Shown here: piece after piece, positions 33,831-41,529 of the stretch
Numbering within the stretch: position 1 is the first letter of the stretch
Layout of the letters: every line of letters begins with the position of its first letter
Assembly: GCF_040580765.1 (NCBI RefSeq)
Contig: NZ_CP158687.1
Coordinates: forward strand, 434,001-498,000
Length of the DNA: 64,000 nucleotides
Direction of reading: 5' to 3'
Source of the DNA: Lentibacter algarum
GTDB taxonomy: Bacteria; Pseudomonadota; Alphaproteobacteria; Rhodobacterales; Rhodobacteraceae
Notes under the pieces: model-generated
Seen by the model: the letters and a program-made list of their open reading frames with translations, nothing else
Database searches by the model: none
What the model was told of the DNA's origin: nothing
Program-made: the position numbers and the translations under genes

Positions 33831-34727
33831 ATGAGTAACTACAAGAATTTACCGGCTCCAACGCCAGAGGGCGGATTGAACCGCTATATGCAAGAAATCC
33901 GTAAGTTCCCTTTGCTTGAGCCTGAAGAGGAATACATGCTCGCTAAGGCGTGGGTTGAGCAAGAAGACACGCAGGCGGCGCACCGTATGGTGACCTCGCA
34001 TTTGCGGCTCGCGGCTAAAATTGCCATGGGTTATCGCGGCTATGGTTTGCCGCAAGCCGAAGTGATTTCGGAGGCAAACGTGGGTCTGATGCAGGCCGTG
34101 AAGCGCTTTGATCCGGAAAAAGGATTTCGGCTTGCGACCTACGCGATGTGGTGGATCCGAGCGAGTATTCAGGAGTATATCTTACGCTCGTGGAGTCTTG
34201 TGAAGCTCGGCACGACATCTGCGCAAAAGAAGCTCTTCTTCAACCTGCGCAAAGCCAAAGCCCGTATCGGCGCTTTGGAAGAAGGCGATATGCGCCCTGA
34301 AAACGTGCAACGCATTGCGACGGACCTTGGCGTGACCGAGGCGGAGGTTATTTCAATGAACCGCCGTTTGTCGGGCGGAGACGCCTCTCTCAATGCCACG
34401 GTTGGCTCCGAGGGCGAAGGAACAATGCAATGGCAGGACTGGCTTGAAGACGAAGATGCGGACCAGGCGGGTGATTATGAAGCCCGTGATGAGTTGTCCG
34501 CGCGGCGTGAGCTGCTGGCTGAGGCCATGGATGTGTTGAACGAACGCGAGAAAGATATTCTCACGCAGCGGCGCCTCAGCGAAGAGTCGATTACGCTTGA
34601 AGACCTTTCCAGCCAATATGACGTCAGCCGTGAACGCATCCGTCAGATCGAAGTGCGCGCGTTTGAAAAGCTACAAAAGCGTATGCGCGATTTGGCAAAG
34701 GATCGCGGGATGCTGGCGAGCGCTTGA
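33831..34727 (+). CDS. rpoH: RNA polymerase sigma-32 factor RpoH
   Basis: 298-residue heat-shock sigma factor. Region 2 contains RLATYAMWWIRASIQEYILR (about 100-119); the diagnostic RpoH box AQKKLFFNLRKAK is at about 131-143; region 4.2 ends with SRERIRQIEVRAFEKLQKRM (about 268-287). Roseobacters often carry two RpoH paralogues; which one this is cannot be told. The gene stands alone, with a heat-shock-like promoter candidate upstream and a strong terminator downstream, and AGGAGGGG-like bases precede the ATG. Confidence 0.96.
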   Translation: MSNYKNLPAPTPEGGLNRYMQEIRKFPLLEPEEEYMLAKAWVEQEDTQAAHRMVTSHLRLAAKIAMGYRGYGLPQAEVISEANVGLMQAVKRFDPEKGFRLATYAMWWIRASIQEYILRSWSLVKLGTTSAQKKLFFNLRKAKARIGALEEGDMRPENVQRIATDLGVTEAEVISMNRRLSGGDASLNATVGSEGEGTMQWQDWLEDEDADQAGDYEARDELSARRELLAEAMDVLNEREKDILTQRRLSEESITLEDLSSQYDVSRERIRQIEVRAFEKLQKRMRDLAKDRGMLASA

Positions 34728-34770
34728 CCCAATCTGTCCTATTTCTTTCCGTAAATATCTCATGGAAAGC

Positions 34771-34795
34771 TTGAGGGGGACAGCGTCCCCCTCAA
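34771..34795 (+). terminator. Bidirectional hairpin between rpoH and purD
   Basis: TTGAGGGGGAC, AGC, GTCCCCCTCAA make an 11-bp perfect stem between two converging genes. It can end rpoH and the oncoming purD transcript, though neither side shows a long T run (TAGGTT; GCTTTCC). Confidence 0.75.
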
Positions 34796-34824
34796 TAGGT
34801 TGGATTTGCGACGTGAATTCAAAG

Positions 34825-36090
34825 CTATTTTAAAGCACGCCAGCCGATATCGGACCGAAAGAACCCTTCTGGCCAGTCGATCTGGCGGGTCATGTCGTAG
34901 GCAAGTCGATGCGCTTCTTCCAAAGTGTCTGCCCGTGCCGTGACTGCGAGCACGCGCCCACCAACAGCAGTGACGGTCTCTGCCGAGCGTGCTGTACCTG
35001 CGTGGAATACCATCTGTGAACTCGACTGTGGCAATGCCTCCAAGCCTCTGATCACCGTACCTTTTTCGTAGGCTGCGGGGTAGCCCTTTGCGGCCATAAC
35101 CACTGTGAGGGCGTGATCGTCTGCCCAGTGGACTTTTGCCTCGTTGAGGCGACCTTCAGCAGCGGCTTGGATGTGATCAAAGGCCTGCGCGCCGAGCCGC
35201 ATCATGAGGACCTGACATTCAGGGTCACCGAAGCGAGCGTTATACTCGACAAGGCGCGGGGCTCCGTCTTTGATCATGAGGCCGACGAACAAGACGCCTT
35301 GGTACGGCGTGCCACGACGCGCCATCTCGCGCAGGGTCGGGCGCACAATTTCTTCCATTGTCTTGGCGATGATCTCATCGGTCATCACGGGGGCAGGGGA
35401 GTAGGCGCCCATACCGCCTGTGTTTGGTCCTGTGTCGCCTTCGCCCACGCGTTTGTGGTCTTGGGCTGTGCCGAGCGGGAGGGCCTCTTCGCCATCACAG
35501 AGTACAAAGAAGCTAGCCTCCTCGCCTTCCATGAACTCCTCAATCACCACTTCCGCACCGGCTGTACCAAGACTGCCGCCGAACATATCATCAACAGCCT
35601 CAAGTGCTTCCTCAAGGGTCATGGCGACCACAACGCCTTTGCCTGCGGCGAGGCCATCGGCCTTGATGACAATCGGTGCACCCTGTGCCTGCACATAAGC
35701 GCGTGCGGGGCCATGTTCGGTGAAGTGGGCATAGCCCGCTGTGGGCGCACCCGAGGCATCGCAAATCTCTTTGGTGAAGGCTTTGGAGGCTTCAAGCTGG
35801 GCAGCCGCTGCGCTTGGTCCAAAGGTCAGGATGCCTGCTGTACGCAGCGTATCGGAGACCCCCGCCGCGAGGGGGGCTTCTGGGCCGATGATCACGAAGT
35901 CGATCGCCTCTTTTTCAGCGAAAGTGACGACGGCTGCGCCATCATTGATATCGAGCGCAACACATGTAGCCAGCTCGGCTATTCCTGCATTGCCGGGGGC
36001 GACGAAGAGTTTGTCACACTTCGGGTTTTGCGCCGTAGCCCACGCGAGGGCATGTTCACGGCCTCCGCTCCCAAGAATAAGGATGTTCAT
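34825..36090 (-). CDS. purD: Phosphoribosylamine-glycine ligase
   Basis: 421-residue ATP-grasp enzyme making glycinamide ribonucleotide, the second step of purine synthesis. NILILGSGGREHALAW (2-17) is the N-terminal dinucleotide-like loop; PIVIKADGLAAGKGVVVA (about 132-149) and VIEEFMEGEEASFFVL are ATP-grasp motifs; FGDPECQVLM (about 290) is conserved. The ATG at 36090 gives the standard start; the frame stays open 50 codons upstream but runs into xseA. It is divergent from xseA (73 bp). Confidence 0.95.
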   Translation of the reverse strand: MNILILGSGGREHALAWATAQNPKCDKLFVAPGNAGIAELATCVALDINDGAAVVTFAEKEAIDFVIIGPEAPLAAGVSDTLRTAGILTFGPSAAAAQLEASKAFTKEICDASGAPTAGYAHFTEHGPARAYVQAQGAPIVIKADGLAAGKGVVVAMTLEEALEAVDDMFGGSLGTAGAEVVIEEFMEGEEASFFVLCDGEEALPLGTAQDHKRVGEGDTGPNTGGMGAYSPAPVMTDEIIAKTMEEIVRPTLREMARRGTPYQGVLFVGLMIKDGAPRLVEYNARFGDPECQVLMMRLGAQAFDHIQAAAEGRLNEAKVHWADDHALTVVMAAKGYPAAYEKGTVIRGLEALPQSSSQMVFHAGTARSAETVTAVGGRVLAVTARADTLEEAHRLAYDMTRQIDWPEGFFRSDIGWRALK

Positions 36091-36163
36091 CTGCGCAACT
36101 CCTGCTTGGCCTTCACTTGCTCGCGTTCTAAGCTGGCGCGCAAAGAGATACAAGCGAGGCGAA

Positions 36164-37699
36164 ATGTCCGATCTGATTGATGATGGCCAAGAGGCAGGCA
36201 ATGCCCCCGAATTTTCGGTTACGGAGATTTCAAACGCCATCAAGCGGGTGATCGAGGGCGAGTTTAGCCACGTTCGAATCAGAGCCGAGGTTGGCCGCGT
36301 GTCCCGCCCGCGTTCGGGGCATATCTATCTTGATCTCAAGGACGACAAATCTGTCATCAACGGGGTAATCTGGAAGGGTGTGGCGACGCGGCTGCAGGTG
36401 CAGCCTGAAGAGGGTATGGAAGTTGTTGCTGTTGGACGGATGACAACTTTTGGCGGCCAATCGCGCTATCAGATAATTATTGAAGAGATCCGCCCTGCGG
36501 GTGTTGGCGCTCTGATGGCAATGCTTGAGAAGCGAAAGCAGATGTTGGCTGCAGAGGGCCTTTTTACGCCTGAGCGTAAGCAGGAGCTGCCCTATTTGCC
36601 AGACGTGATTGGCGTGGTCACATCACCTTCTGGCGCCGTTATTCGAGATATTCTGCACCGGTTACGTGACAGGTTTCCCCGCAAGGTTCTGGTTTGGCCA
36701 GTGGCGGTTCAGGGCGAAAAATGCGCCAGCGAAGTCGCTCGCGCAATCGCCGGTTTCAATGCTTTGAGTCCAGGCGGGGCGCTGCCGCGGCCTGATCTGA
36801 TTATCGTGGCGCGAGGTGGCGGTTCTGTCGAAGATCTTTGGGGCTTCAATGAAGAAATTGTGGCACGCGCTGTGGCGGCCTCGCAGATTCCGCTTATTTC
36901 GGCGGTGGGACACGAGACGGACACCACGCTGATTGATTTCGTATCTGACAGGCGCGCCCCGACACCGACGGCGGCGGCGGAGCTTGCTGTGCCTGTCCGG
37001 CTAGAGCTTTTGGCTTGGGTCGGTGAGCAGGGCTCGCGGATGTCATATGCGCTTTCAAATGGGGTGAGCCGGCGTGGCCAGAGACTGCGCGATCTGGCGC
37101 GTGCGATGCCACGTATCGAAAGCCTTGTGGAAGCCCCACGTCAACGGCTTGACCGCGCGAGTGACCGCCTGCCAGCTGCGCTTCAGCGCGGGGTGCAGCT
37201 GCGGCGCGTTGCGCTCTCTGATGCGTCGGGCAGTCTTCGACCCTCACTGCTCAGTCGTGCTTTGCGGGGCGATATTCAAAGGCTTTCGGGCCTTGGCGCG
37301 CGGCTGAGACTACGCGGACTTGATGAGCGCGCGCGTCATTTGGAGAGTGTTGGGGCACGGCTAAATGTTGAGGCAATTGTGCGTGATTTGGGACGCAAAC
37401 GTGTTGAGCTTGACCGTATCGCGCGCCGGATGGCGGACAGCGGTTCGCGCCAGATCAAGGCGCTTTCAGAGCGGCTTGAGGCGACAGACCGTTTGCGCGA
37501 GACGCTGAGTTACAAAGCCACTCTGGCACGGGGCTATGCTGTTGTGCATGGTGAGGACGGGGTCTTGACCACGAAAGCGGCGGCGCAAAAGGCTGGAGCG
37601 CTTGAGATTGAGTTTTCAGACGGGCGGATGAGCCTTGCGGGCAAGCCGAAGCGTACAGTTGCGGGCCGTACGCCGACGGATCAAGGCTCACTCTTTTAA
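36164..37699 (+). CDS. xseA: Exodeoxyribonuclease VII large subunit
   Basis: 511 residues. The OB domain (SVTEISNAIKRVIEGEFSHV, about 18-37, through GHIYLDLKDD) is followed by the catalytic domain (VIGVVTSPSGAVIRDILHRL, VARGGGSVEDLWGFNEE, and SAVGHETDTTLIDFVSDRRA at about 245-264) and the long C-terminal helical repeats. With the small subunit XseB it degrades single-stranded DNA to oligonucleotides. The ATG at 36164 is preferred; the frame extends upstream through purD antisense, which is not coding. Confidence 0.94.
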   Translation: MSDLIDDGQEAGNAPEFSVTEISNAIKRVIEGEFSHVRIRAEVGRVSRPRSGHIYLDLKDDKSVINGVIWKGVATRLQVQPEEGMEVVAVGRMTTFGGQSRYQIIIEEIRPAGVGALMAMLEKRKQMLAAEGLFTPERKQELPYLPDVIGVVTSPSGAVIRDILHRLRDRFPRKVLVWPVAVQGEKCASEVARAIAGFNALSPGGALPRPDLIIVARGGGSVEDLWGFNEEIVARAVAASQIPLISAVGHETDTTLIDFVSDRRAPTPTAAAELAVPVRLELLAWVGEQGSRMSYALSNGVSRRGQRLRDLARAMPRIESLVEAPRQRLDRASDRLPAALQRGVQLRRVALSDASGSLRPSLLSRALRGDIQRLSGLGARLRLRGLDERARHLESVGARLNVEAIVRDLGRKRVELDRIARRMADSGSRQIKALSERLEATDRLRETLSYKATLARGYAVVHGEDGVLTTKAAAQKAGALEIEFSDGRMSLAGKPKRTVAGRTPTDQGSLF

Positions 37700-37801
37700 C
37701 GGCGCATCATGCTCTGAATCCGACAGGTTTCGTCGCTGATAGGCAGGCGGAGGGGGAGGCCCCATTGTTTGATTGGGCTGTCATTCCAAGGGAGAAACAG
37801 C

Positions 37802-39358
37802 ATGGCACGGGCAGGACGTAAGGGGCGCGGCGGCGGGCGAGCAGGAGCAGCTGAACGGCGCGGTGCAGCAGTGATCGAGCAGATGCCATGGCGGCTGCCC
37901 AAAAACCTCGATAAGCCGACCGAGCCTTTGAACGAGGAGGGCGTGCAGGCGATCCACGAGGGTGCGATGCGTATTCTTGAAGAGATCGGGATTGAGATTC
38001 TCAATACCGAAGCGCTCGAAATTTTCCGAGAAGCCGGTGCAACGATCAATGGCACAAATGTGCGCGTGGGCCGTGACTGGCTGATGGAAATGGTGGGGAA
38101 AGCTCCAGGCCGTTGGACCATGACGCCGCGCAACCCTGACCATGAGCTGGTGATGGGGGACGGGCATATCCTGTTTGGTAACGTCTCCTCACCACCCTCC
38201 TACTGGACGCTAGAAACGGGCCGAAAGATGACAGGCACACGCGAGATGTGCAAAGATTTTATCAAGCTAAGCCAATACTTTAACTGCATACACTTCTGCG
38301 GCGGCTACCCAGTTGAACCACAGGATATTCATGCCAGCATCCGCCATTTGGATGTGCTGTATGACAAACTCACTCTGACAGACAAAGTGGTGCACACCTA
38401 TTCACTCGGCAAAGAGCGTGTCGAGGATGCAATGGAGATGGTGCGGATTGCTGGCGGGCTGACGGACGAGGAGTTTGAGGCAAAGCCTCGGATGTACACA
38501 AACATCAACTCCACCTCGCCTTTGAAGCATGACGAGCCGATGCTTGACGGCTGGATGCGGCTTGCGCGGCGCAATCAGGGGCTTGTCGTAACGCCGTTTA
38601 CGCTGGCGGGTGCGATGGCGCCTGTGACGATGTCTGGCGCTGTGGCGCAATCACTGGCTGAGGGGCTGATTGCTGTGGCTTTGGCGCAGTATATCCGCCC
38701 GGGTGCGGCCTGTGCTATTGGGACATTTACGTCGAATGTTGATATGAAGTCCGGCGCTCCAGCCTTTGGGACGCCAGAGTATATTCGCGCCACGCAGATG
38801 ACGGGTCAGCTTGCGCGTTTTTATGATCTGCCGATGCGTTCCTCGGGGGTTTGTGCGGCCAATGTGCCTGACGGGCAGGCGATCTGGGAAACATCCAACA
38901 GCCTTTGGGCGGCGGTACAATCTGGGACCAACATGGTCTACCACGCGGCGGGATGGCTTGAGGGCGGCTTGATTGCCAGCCCCGAAAAATTCATCATGGA
39001 TTGCGAAATTTTGCAGCAAATTCAGCGCTATATGGAACCCGAAATCTTTGCGACAACGCCTGATGATATTGCACTCGAGGCGATTGCCGAAGTGGGCGGA
39101 CAGGGGCATTTCTTTGGGCTTCAGCACACGCAAGACCGCTATGAAACGGCGTTTTACCAGCCCTTCCTGAGCGACTGGCGCAACTTTGAGGCTTGGGATG
39201 CGGCGGGCGCTGTCTGGACAGCGGAGCGGGCGCATCACCTCTATAAAGAGATCGTGGCGAGCTTTGAGGCGCCGCATATGGAAGACAGCATCCGCGAGGA
39301 GCTTGAAGCCTTTGTTGCTCGCCGCAAAGAAGAAGGCGGCGCGCCGACGGATTACTAA
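37802..39358 (+). CDS. Trimethylamine methyltransferase (MttB) superfamily protein, non-pyrrolysine
   Basis: 518 residues from the ATG at 37802 (MARAGRKGRGGGRAGAAERR). The TIM-barrel MttB core shows PSYWTLETGRKMTGT, FCGGYPVEP, NINSTSPLKHDEPML, TLAGAMAPVT and the C-terminal HDRYE-like TQDRYETAFYQPFLSD. In archaeal MttB an amber codon encodes pyrrolysine in the active site; this frame has no internal TAG, so it belongs to the large non-Pyl branch that includes glycine betaine methyltransferases. These transfer a methyl group to a corrinoid protein; none is encoded nearby. It is preceded by a 102-bp gap after xseA, and ends at a hairpin. Confidence 0.88.
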   Translation: MARAGRKGRGGGRAGAAERRGAAVIEQMPWRLPKNLDKPTEPLNEEGVQAIHEGAMRILEEIGIEILNTEALEIFREAGATINGTNVRVGRDWLMEMVGKAPGRWTMTPRNPDHELVMGDGHILFGNVSSPPSYWTLETGRKMTGTREMCKDFIKLSQYFNCIHFCGGYPVEPQDIHASIRHLDVLYDKLTLTDKVVHTYSLGKERVEDAMEMVRIAGGLTDEEFEAKPRMYTNINSTSPLKHDEPMLDGWMRLARRNQGLVVTPFTLAGAMAPVTMSGAVAQSLAEGLIAVALAQYIRPGAACAIGTFTSNVDMKSGAPAFGTPEYIRATQMTGQLARFYDLPMRSSGVCAANVPDGQAIWETSNSLWAAVQSGTNMVYHAAGWLEGGLIASPEKFIMDCEILQQIQRYMEPEIFATTPDDIALEAIAEVGGQGHFFGLQHTQDRYETAFYQPFLSDWRNFEAWDAAGAVWTAERAHHLYKEIVASFEAPHMEDSIREELEAFVARRKEEGGAPTDY

Positions 39359-39392
39359 GGCGAAAACACATATTTTTCAGGCAATTAGAAAG

Positions 39393-39425
39393 CACGGGTG
39401 TGAGCATATCATGCCCGTGTTTTGC
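39393..39425 (+). terminator. Terminator of the MttB-family gene
   Basis: CACGGG (39393-39398) pairs with CCCGTG (39414-39419), with an inner TGA/TCA extension, followed by TTTTGCTTT. It begins 35 bp after the stop codon. Confidence 0.65.
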
Positions 39426-39492
39426 TTTGGTTGCCTCAGCGTTTTGCCGTGTTAACACTTTTGAAAACTGCCAAAACAGGGGGGTGAAAAGC

Positions 39493-39520
39493 GTGCACAA
39501 CCCGTGCACAACCCGTGCAC
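39493..39520. repeat. Three GTGCAC palindromes at 11-bp period
   Basis: GTGCAC at 39493-39498, 39504-39509 and 39515-39520, in the frame GTGCACAACCC repeated two and a half times. The sites fall on one face of the helix, which suits cooperative binding. No array continues, so it is not a CRISPR. Confidence 0.75.
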
Positions 39521-39754
39521 CGCCTGATTGGAAAAGTATGAACGGGAATTAAGTTAATGGGGCGTGCGGGGGGAGCATTCGACACAGACTGGATGTTTGC
39601 GCAGGGAGCGGGGTTTGCAAAGTGGTAAGACGTTCTGTTAGTGATAGGTATAGGCGGCTGTGTTGCTTGTGAAGCAACATGAAGTTAAGTCGAGGCTATG
39701 ACCCTCACAAAGTAGCTTTGCTGAATTTTCTTCGACCAACTTGGAAGTAGCGTA

Positions 39755-40828
39755 ATGCCGCAAATTGGATACCTCAGCGAAGATCGACTGCAAAACATCC
39801 CCAAACGACACTGGGCGGCACATGAATTCTCATTTTATCTGCATGATCTAATTGCGCACTTAGCGTCAGCGGCTGAACAGAGCGGTGCGGGGCATATTCA
39901 AATTCAACTCGATACGGAAAAAGATGTCGAAGCATTTAAAGCAGCATCCAACCCGATTGATTTTCTTTCTGCCACTGGCAGGACAGATGAAGAGCGCAGA
40001 CTTATGGTCAATCACATCTGTGCTGCTTTGTTGCCGGATATGCTTCATTTCATTCATGCAGGACTGACCGCTTTGGAAAAGCGAAAGTTCACACTTGCGT
40101 TCGCGTGCTTTAGAAAGCCGTTCACTGAGGGGCTGCCTCTCATCGCGTTGCTATGTGCAGACGAAGAAAACTTCTTCACAAAATTCAAAAGCGATCCCGT
40201 TGGCTTTCTCGATAGTGGCAACTTCAACCGCCCAACCAAGAGGTTAGCAATCGAGGCAGCGATTGCGAAATGTTCTGATGCAAGCTTTATGTCTGCGGAT
40301 CTGTTGCATGCATATTTATTCGATTTCACAAACACCTCGGGATTTGCTGGGCTTTTCGACAAGGCAATGCATCTTGTCACGCGAAACCATAACATTAAAA
40401 CTGAAGCCTATAACTTAAACCTCATTTTCAAAGACCCCAGGCAGAACGATATATATGACGCTTCTTATCAGGGCCTCTCCTATGTTCTGCTTTGCATCCA
40501 CTTGATGCAAATTGAGTTGCTGAAGCGAATGCAGTTCCCAGCAGATGATTATCTGAAGCAACTAAACATCAGAGCTGCTGGAACTTACCAAGCCTTGTTC
40601 CTCAAGGGGCGTTCAAAAATTGCTAGCAGCATGAACGAAACGCTTGGTGAACTGATGAAATGCCCAATTTGCCATGAGCGTGTTCGACTTAAGAAGAGAA
40701 CTGCCCCGATGTTCTTTGTTACCGAAAATCTTGAATGCGACCAATGTGGCCATGTTAGCCAATTTCCGCTTGCGTGGTTGATGAGCAACAACACTGATGA
40801 TGAAGCCAATCGACAAAAGTCTGATTAA
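39755..40828 (+). CDS. Unrecognised protein with C-terminal zinc ribbon, low-GC orphan
   Basis: 357 residues. The ATG at 39755 is preceded by TTGGAAGTAGCG. The first 300 residues are largely helical and match no family that I recognise; notable blocks are FACFRKPFTEGLPLIALL (about 114-131), SADLLHAYLFDFTNTSG and YDASYQGLSYVLLCIHLMQI. The C-terminus is a zinc ribbon: KCPICHERV (about 306-314) and ECDQCGHVS (about 329-337), four cysteines in two CxxC pairs. Base composition and codon use are plainly less GC-rich than neighbours, indicating recent transfer. It is single, with no mobile-element gene next to it. Regulatory, nucleic-acid-binding or defence roles are all possible; none is shown. Confidence 0.8.
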   Translation: MPQIGYLSEDRLQNIPKRHWAAHEFSFYLHDLIAHLASAAEQSGAGHIQIQLDTEKDVEAFKAASNPIDFLSATGRTDEERRLMVNHICAALLPDMLHFIHAGLTALEKRKFTLAFACFRKPFTEGLPLIALLCADEENFFTKFKSDPVGFLDSGNFNRPTKRLAIEAAIAKCSDASFMSADLLHAYLFDFTNTSGFAGLFDKAMHLVTRNHNIKTEAYNLNLIFKDPRQNDIYDASYQGLSYVLLCIHLMQIELLKRMQFPADDYLKQLNIRAAGTYQALFLKGRSKIASSMNETLGELMKCPICHERVRLKKRTAPMFFVTENLECDQCGHVSQFPLAWLMSNNTDDEANRQKSD

Positions 40829-40854
40829 AATATCATAAACAAGTGGCTTTGCGT

Positions 40855-40931
40855 CTAGCAAAGAATGACTGAAAGGCACCCCAACTAACGGAATATTATG
40901 TCCACTAAGGGCTGGGAGCAGTCATTGCTAG
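40855..40931. repeat. Imperfect inverted repeat at the right edge of the low-GC island
   Basis: CTAGC-AAAG-AATGACTG at 40855-40871 is mirrored by CAGTCATT-GCTAG at 40919-40931, with a 47-bp spacer. The left arm has four extra bases. It lies just after the orphan gene, where sequence returns to the GC-rich norm. It could be a boundary scar, a terminator or a transcript structure. Confidence 0.5.
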
Positions 40932-41039
40932 CCGCGGAGTCAACGATCGCAAAGCTCGTACACCAGCCCGTGATGCAGGGTATGGCGAAGGGCGGTTTGT
41001 CGCCAAGTGTCTGCTTTTGCGGGGCGTTTTTGGATGTGG

Positions 41040-41327
41040 CTAGTGCGTCTCGGTGGCTTGGTGGGCAAGCCAGCGTTCGTTGATGAAGCCGCCAAAGGGG
41101 ATCAGGGAGCCGATGAAGAGGCGCAGCGCGCCCCAGCGGTTGATGAGGCCTTCGCCCAAGGCATACATTGTGACCACCAGAAAGACGATGAAGGCCACGC
41201 CATGAACTGGGCCCAACGCCGCCACAAAGGCAGGCATGCCCAAGACGTATTTGAGCGGGACGGCGACGCAGACCAGCAAAATAAGGGTGACGGCTTCGGC
41301 AAAGGCGGTGATGCGCAGGGCTTTCAT
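41040..41327 (-). CDS. DUF3817 family membrane protein
   Basis: 95 residues with three hydrophobic segments: ITAFAEAVTLILLVCVAVPL (about 6-25), FVAALGPVHGVAFIVFLVV (about 34-52) and a third near GALRLFIGSLIPFGGF. The FAEAVTLILLV start and KYVLGMP motif define DUF3817, a small integral-membrane family of unknown role. GAAAGACCCGCCCC precedes the ATG on this strand. It is a single gene converging on the orphan island. Confidence 0.88.
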   Translation of the reverse strand: MKALRITAFAEAVTLILLVCVAVPLKYVLGMPAFVAALGPVHGVAFIVFLVVTMYALGEGLINRWGALRLFIGSLIPFGGFINERWLAHQATETH

Positions 41328-41529
41328 GGGGCGGGTCTTTCACGTTGTGAGATGTGTTGAGCGAAGCGGAATGGTGTCAGCCTGAACATGTGTCGAACGG
41401 GCCAGAGGTGCAATCGGAAAGGACTGGTTCTGACCGAGCTGCGCGAAAGCACCGCGAAATCTGCACAGGAATTGGCTTTTCGTCTTGCCATGTTGAGCGT
41501 AAACTTGGCGGATAAAGAGGAGACGGGTG

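Larger units (their letters stand above)
39359..39754. other. Gene-free 396-bp stretch with a terminator, palindromes and repeats
   Basis: No credible coding frame. From left to right: the terminator at 39393-39425; the perfect palindrome GTGTTAACAC at 39449-39458; three GTGCAC copies at 11-bp spacing (39493-39520); and an 8-bp stem TGTTGCTT-GTG-AAGCAACA at 39661-39679. The right half is AT-richer than the genome around it and leads into the unrecognised zinc-ribbon gene, so it likely holds its promoter. Confidence 0.7.

Noticed and set aside
35741-36163. Upstream extension of the xseA frame
   Set aside because: It runs antisense through purD and gives a low-complexity sequence; the XseA N-terminal domain starts at 36164.
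37696-37803. 35-codon minus-strand frame between xseA and the MttB gene
   Set aside because: Its start and stop sit neatly against both neighbours, but the product has no recognisable family or ribosome-binding site; kept as doubtful only.
37802-39358. Pyrrolysine-containing MttB
   Set aside because: The frame has no in-frame TAG, and no pyl genes are present in the window.
39493-39520. CRISPR-like short repeats
   Set aside because: Only three 6-bp cores at 11-bp spacing, with no spacers of regular length and no cas genes.
40898-41083. 61-codon plus-strand frame near the island border
   Set aside because: It overlaps the DUF3817 gene and the inverted repeat and has no coding character in its first part.
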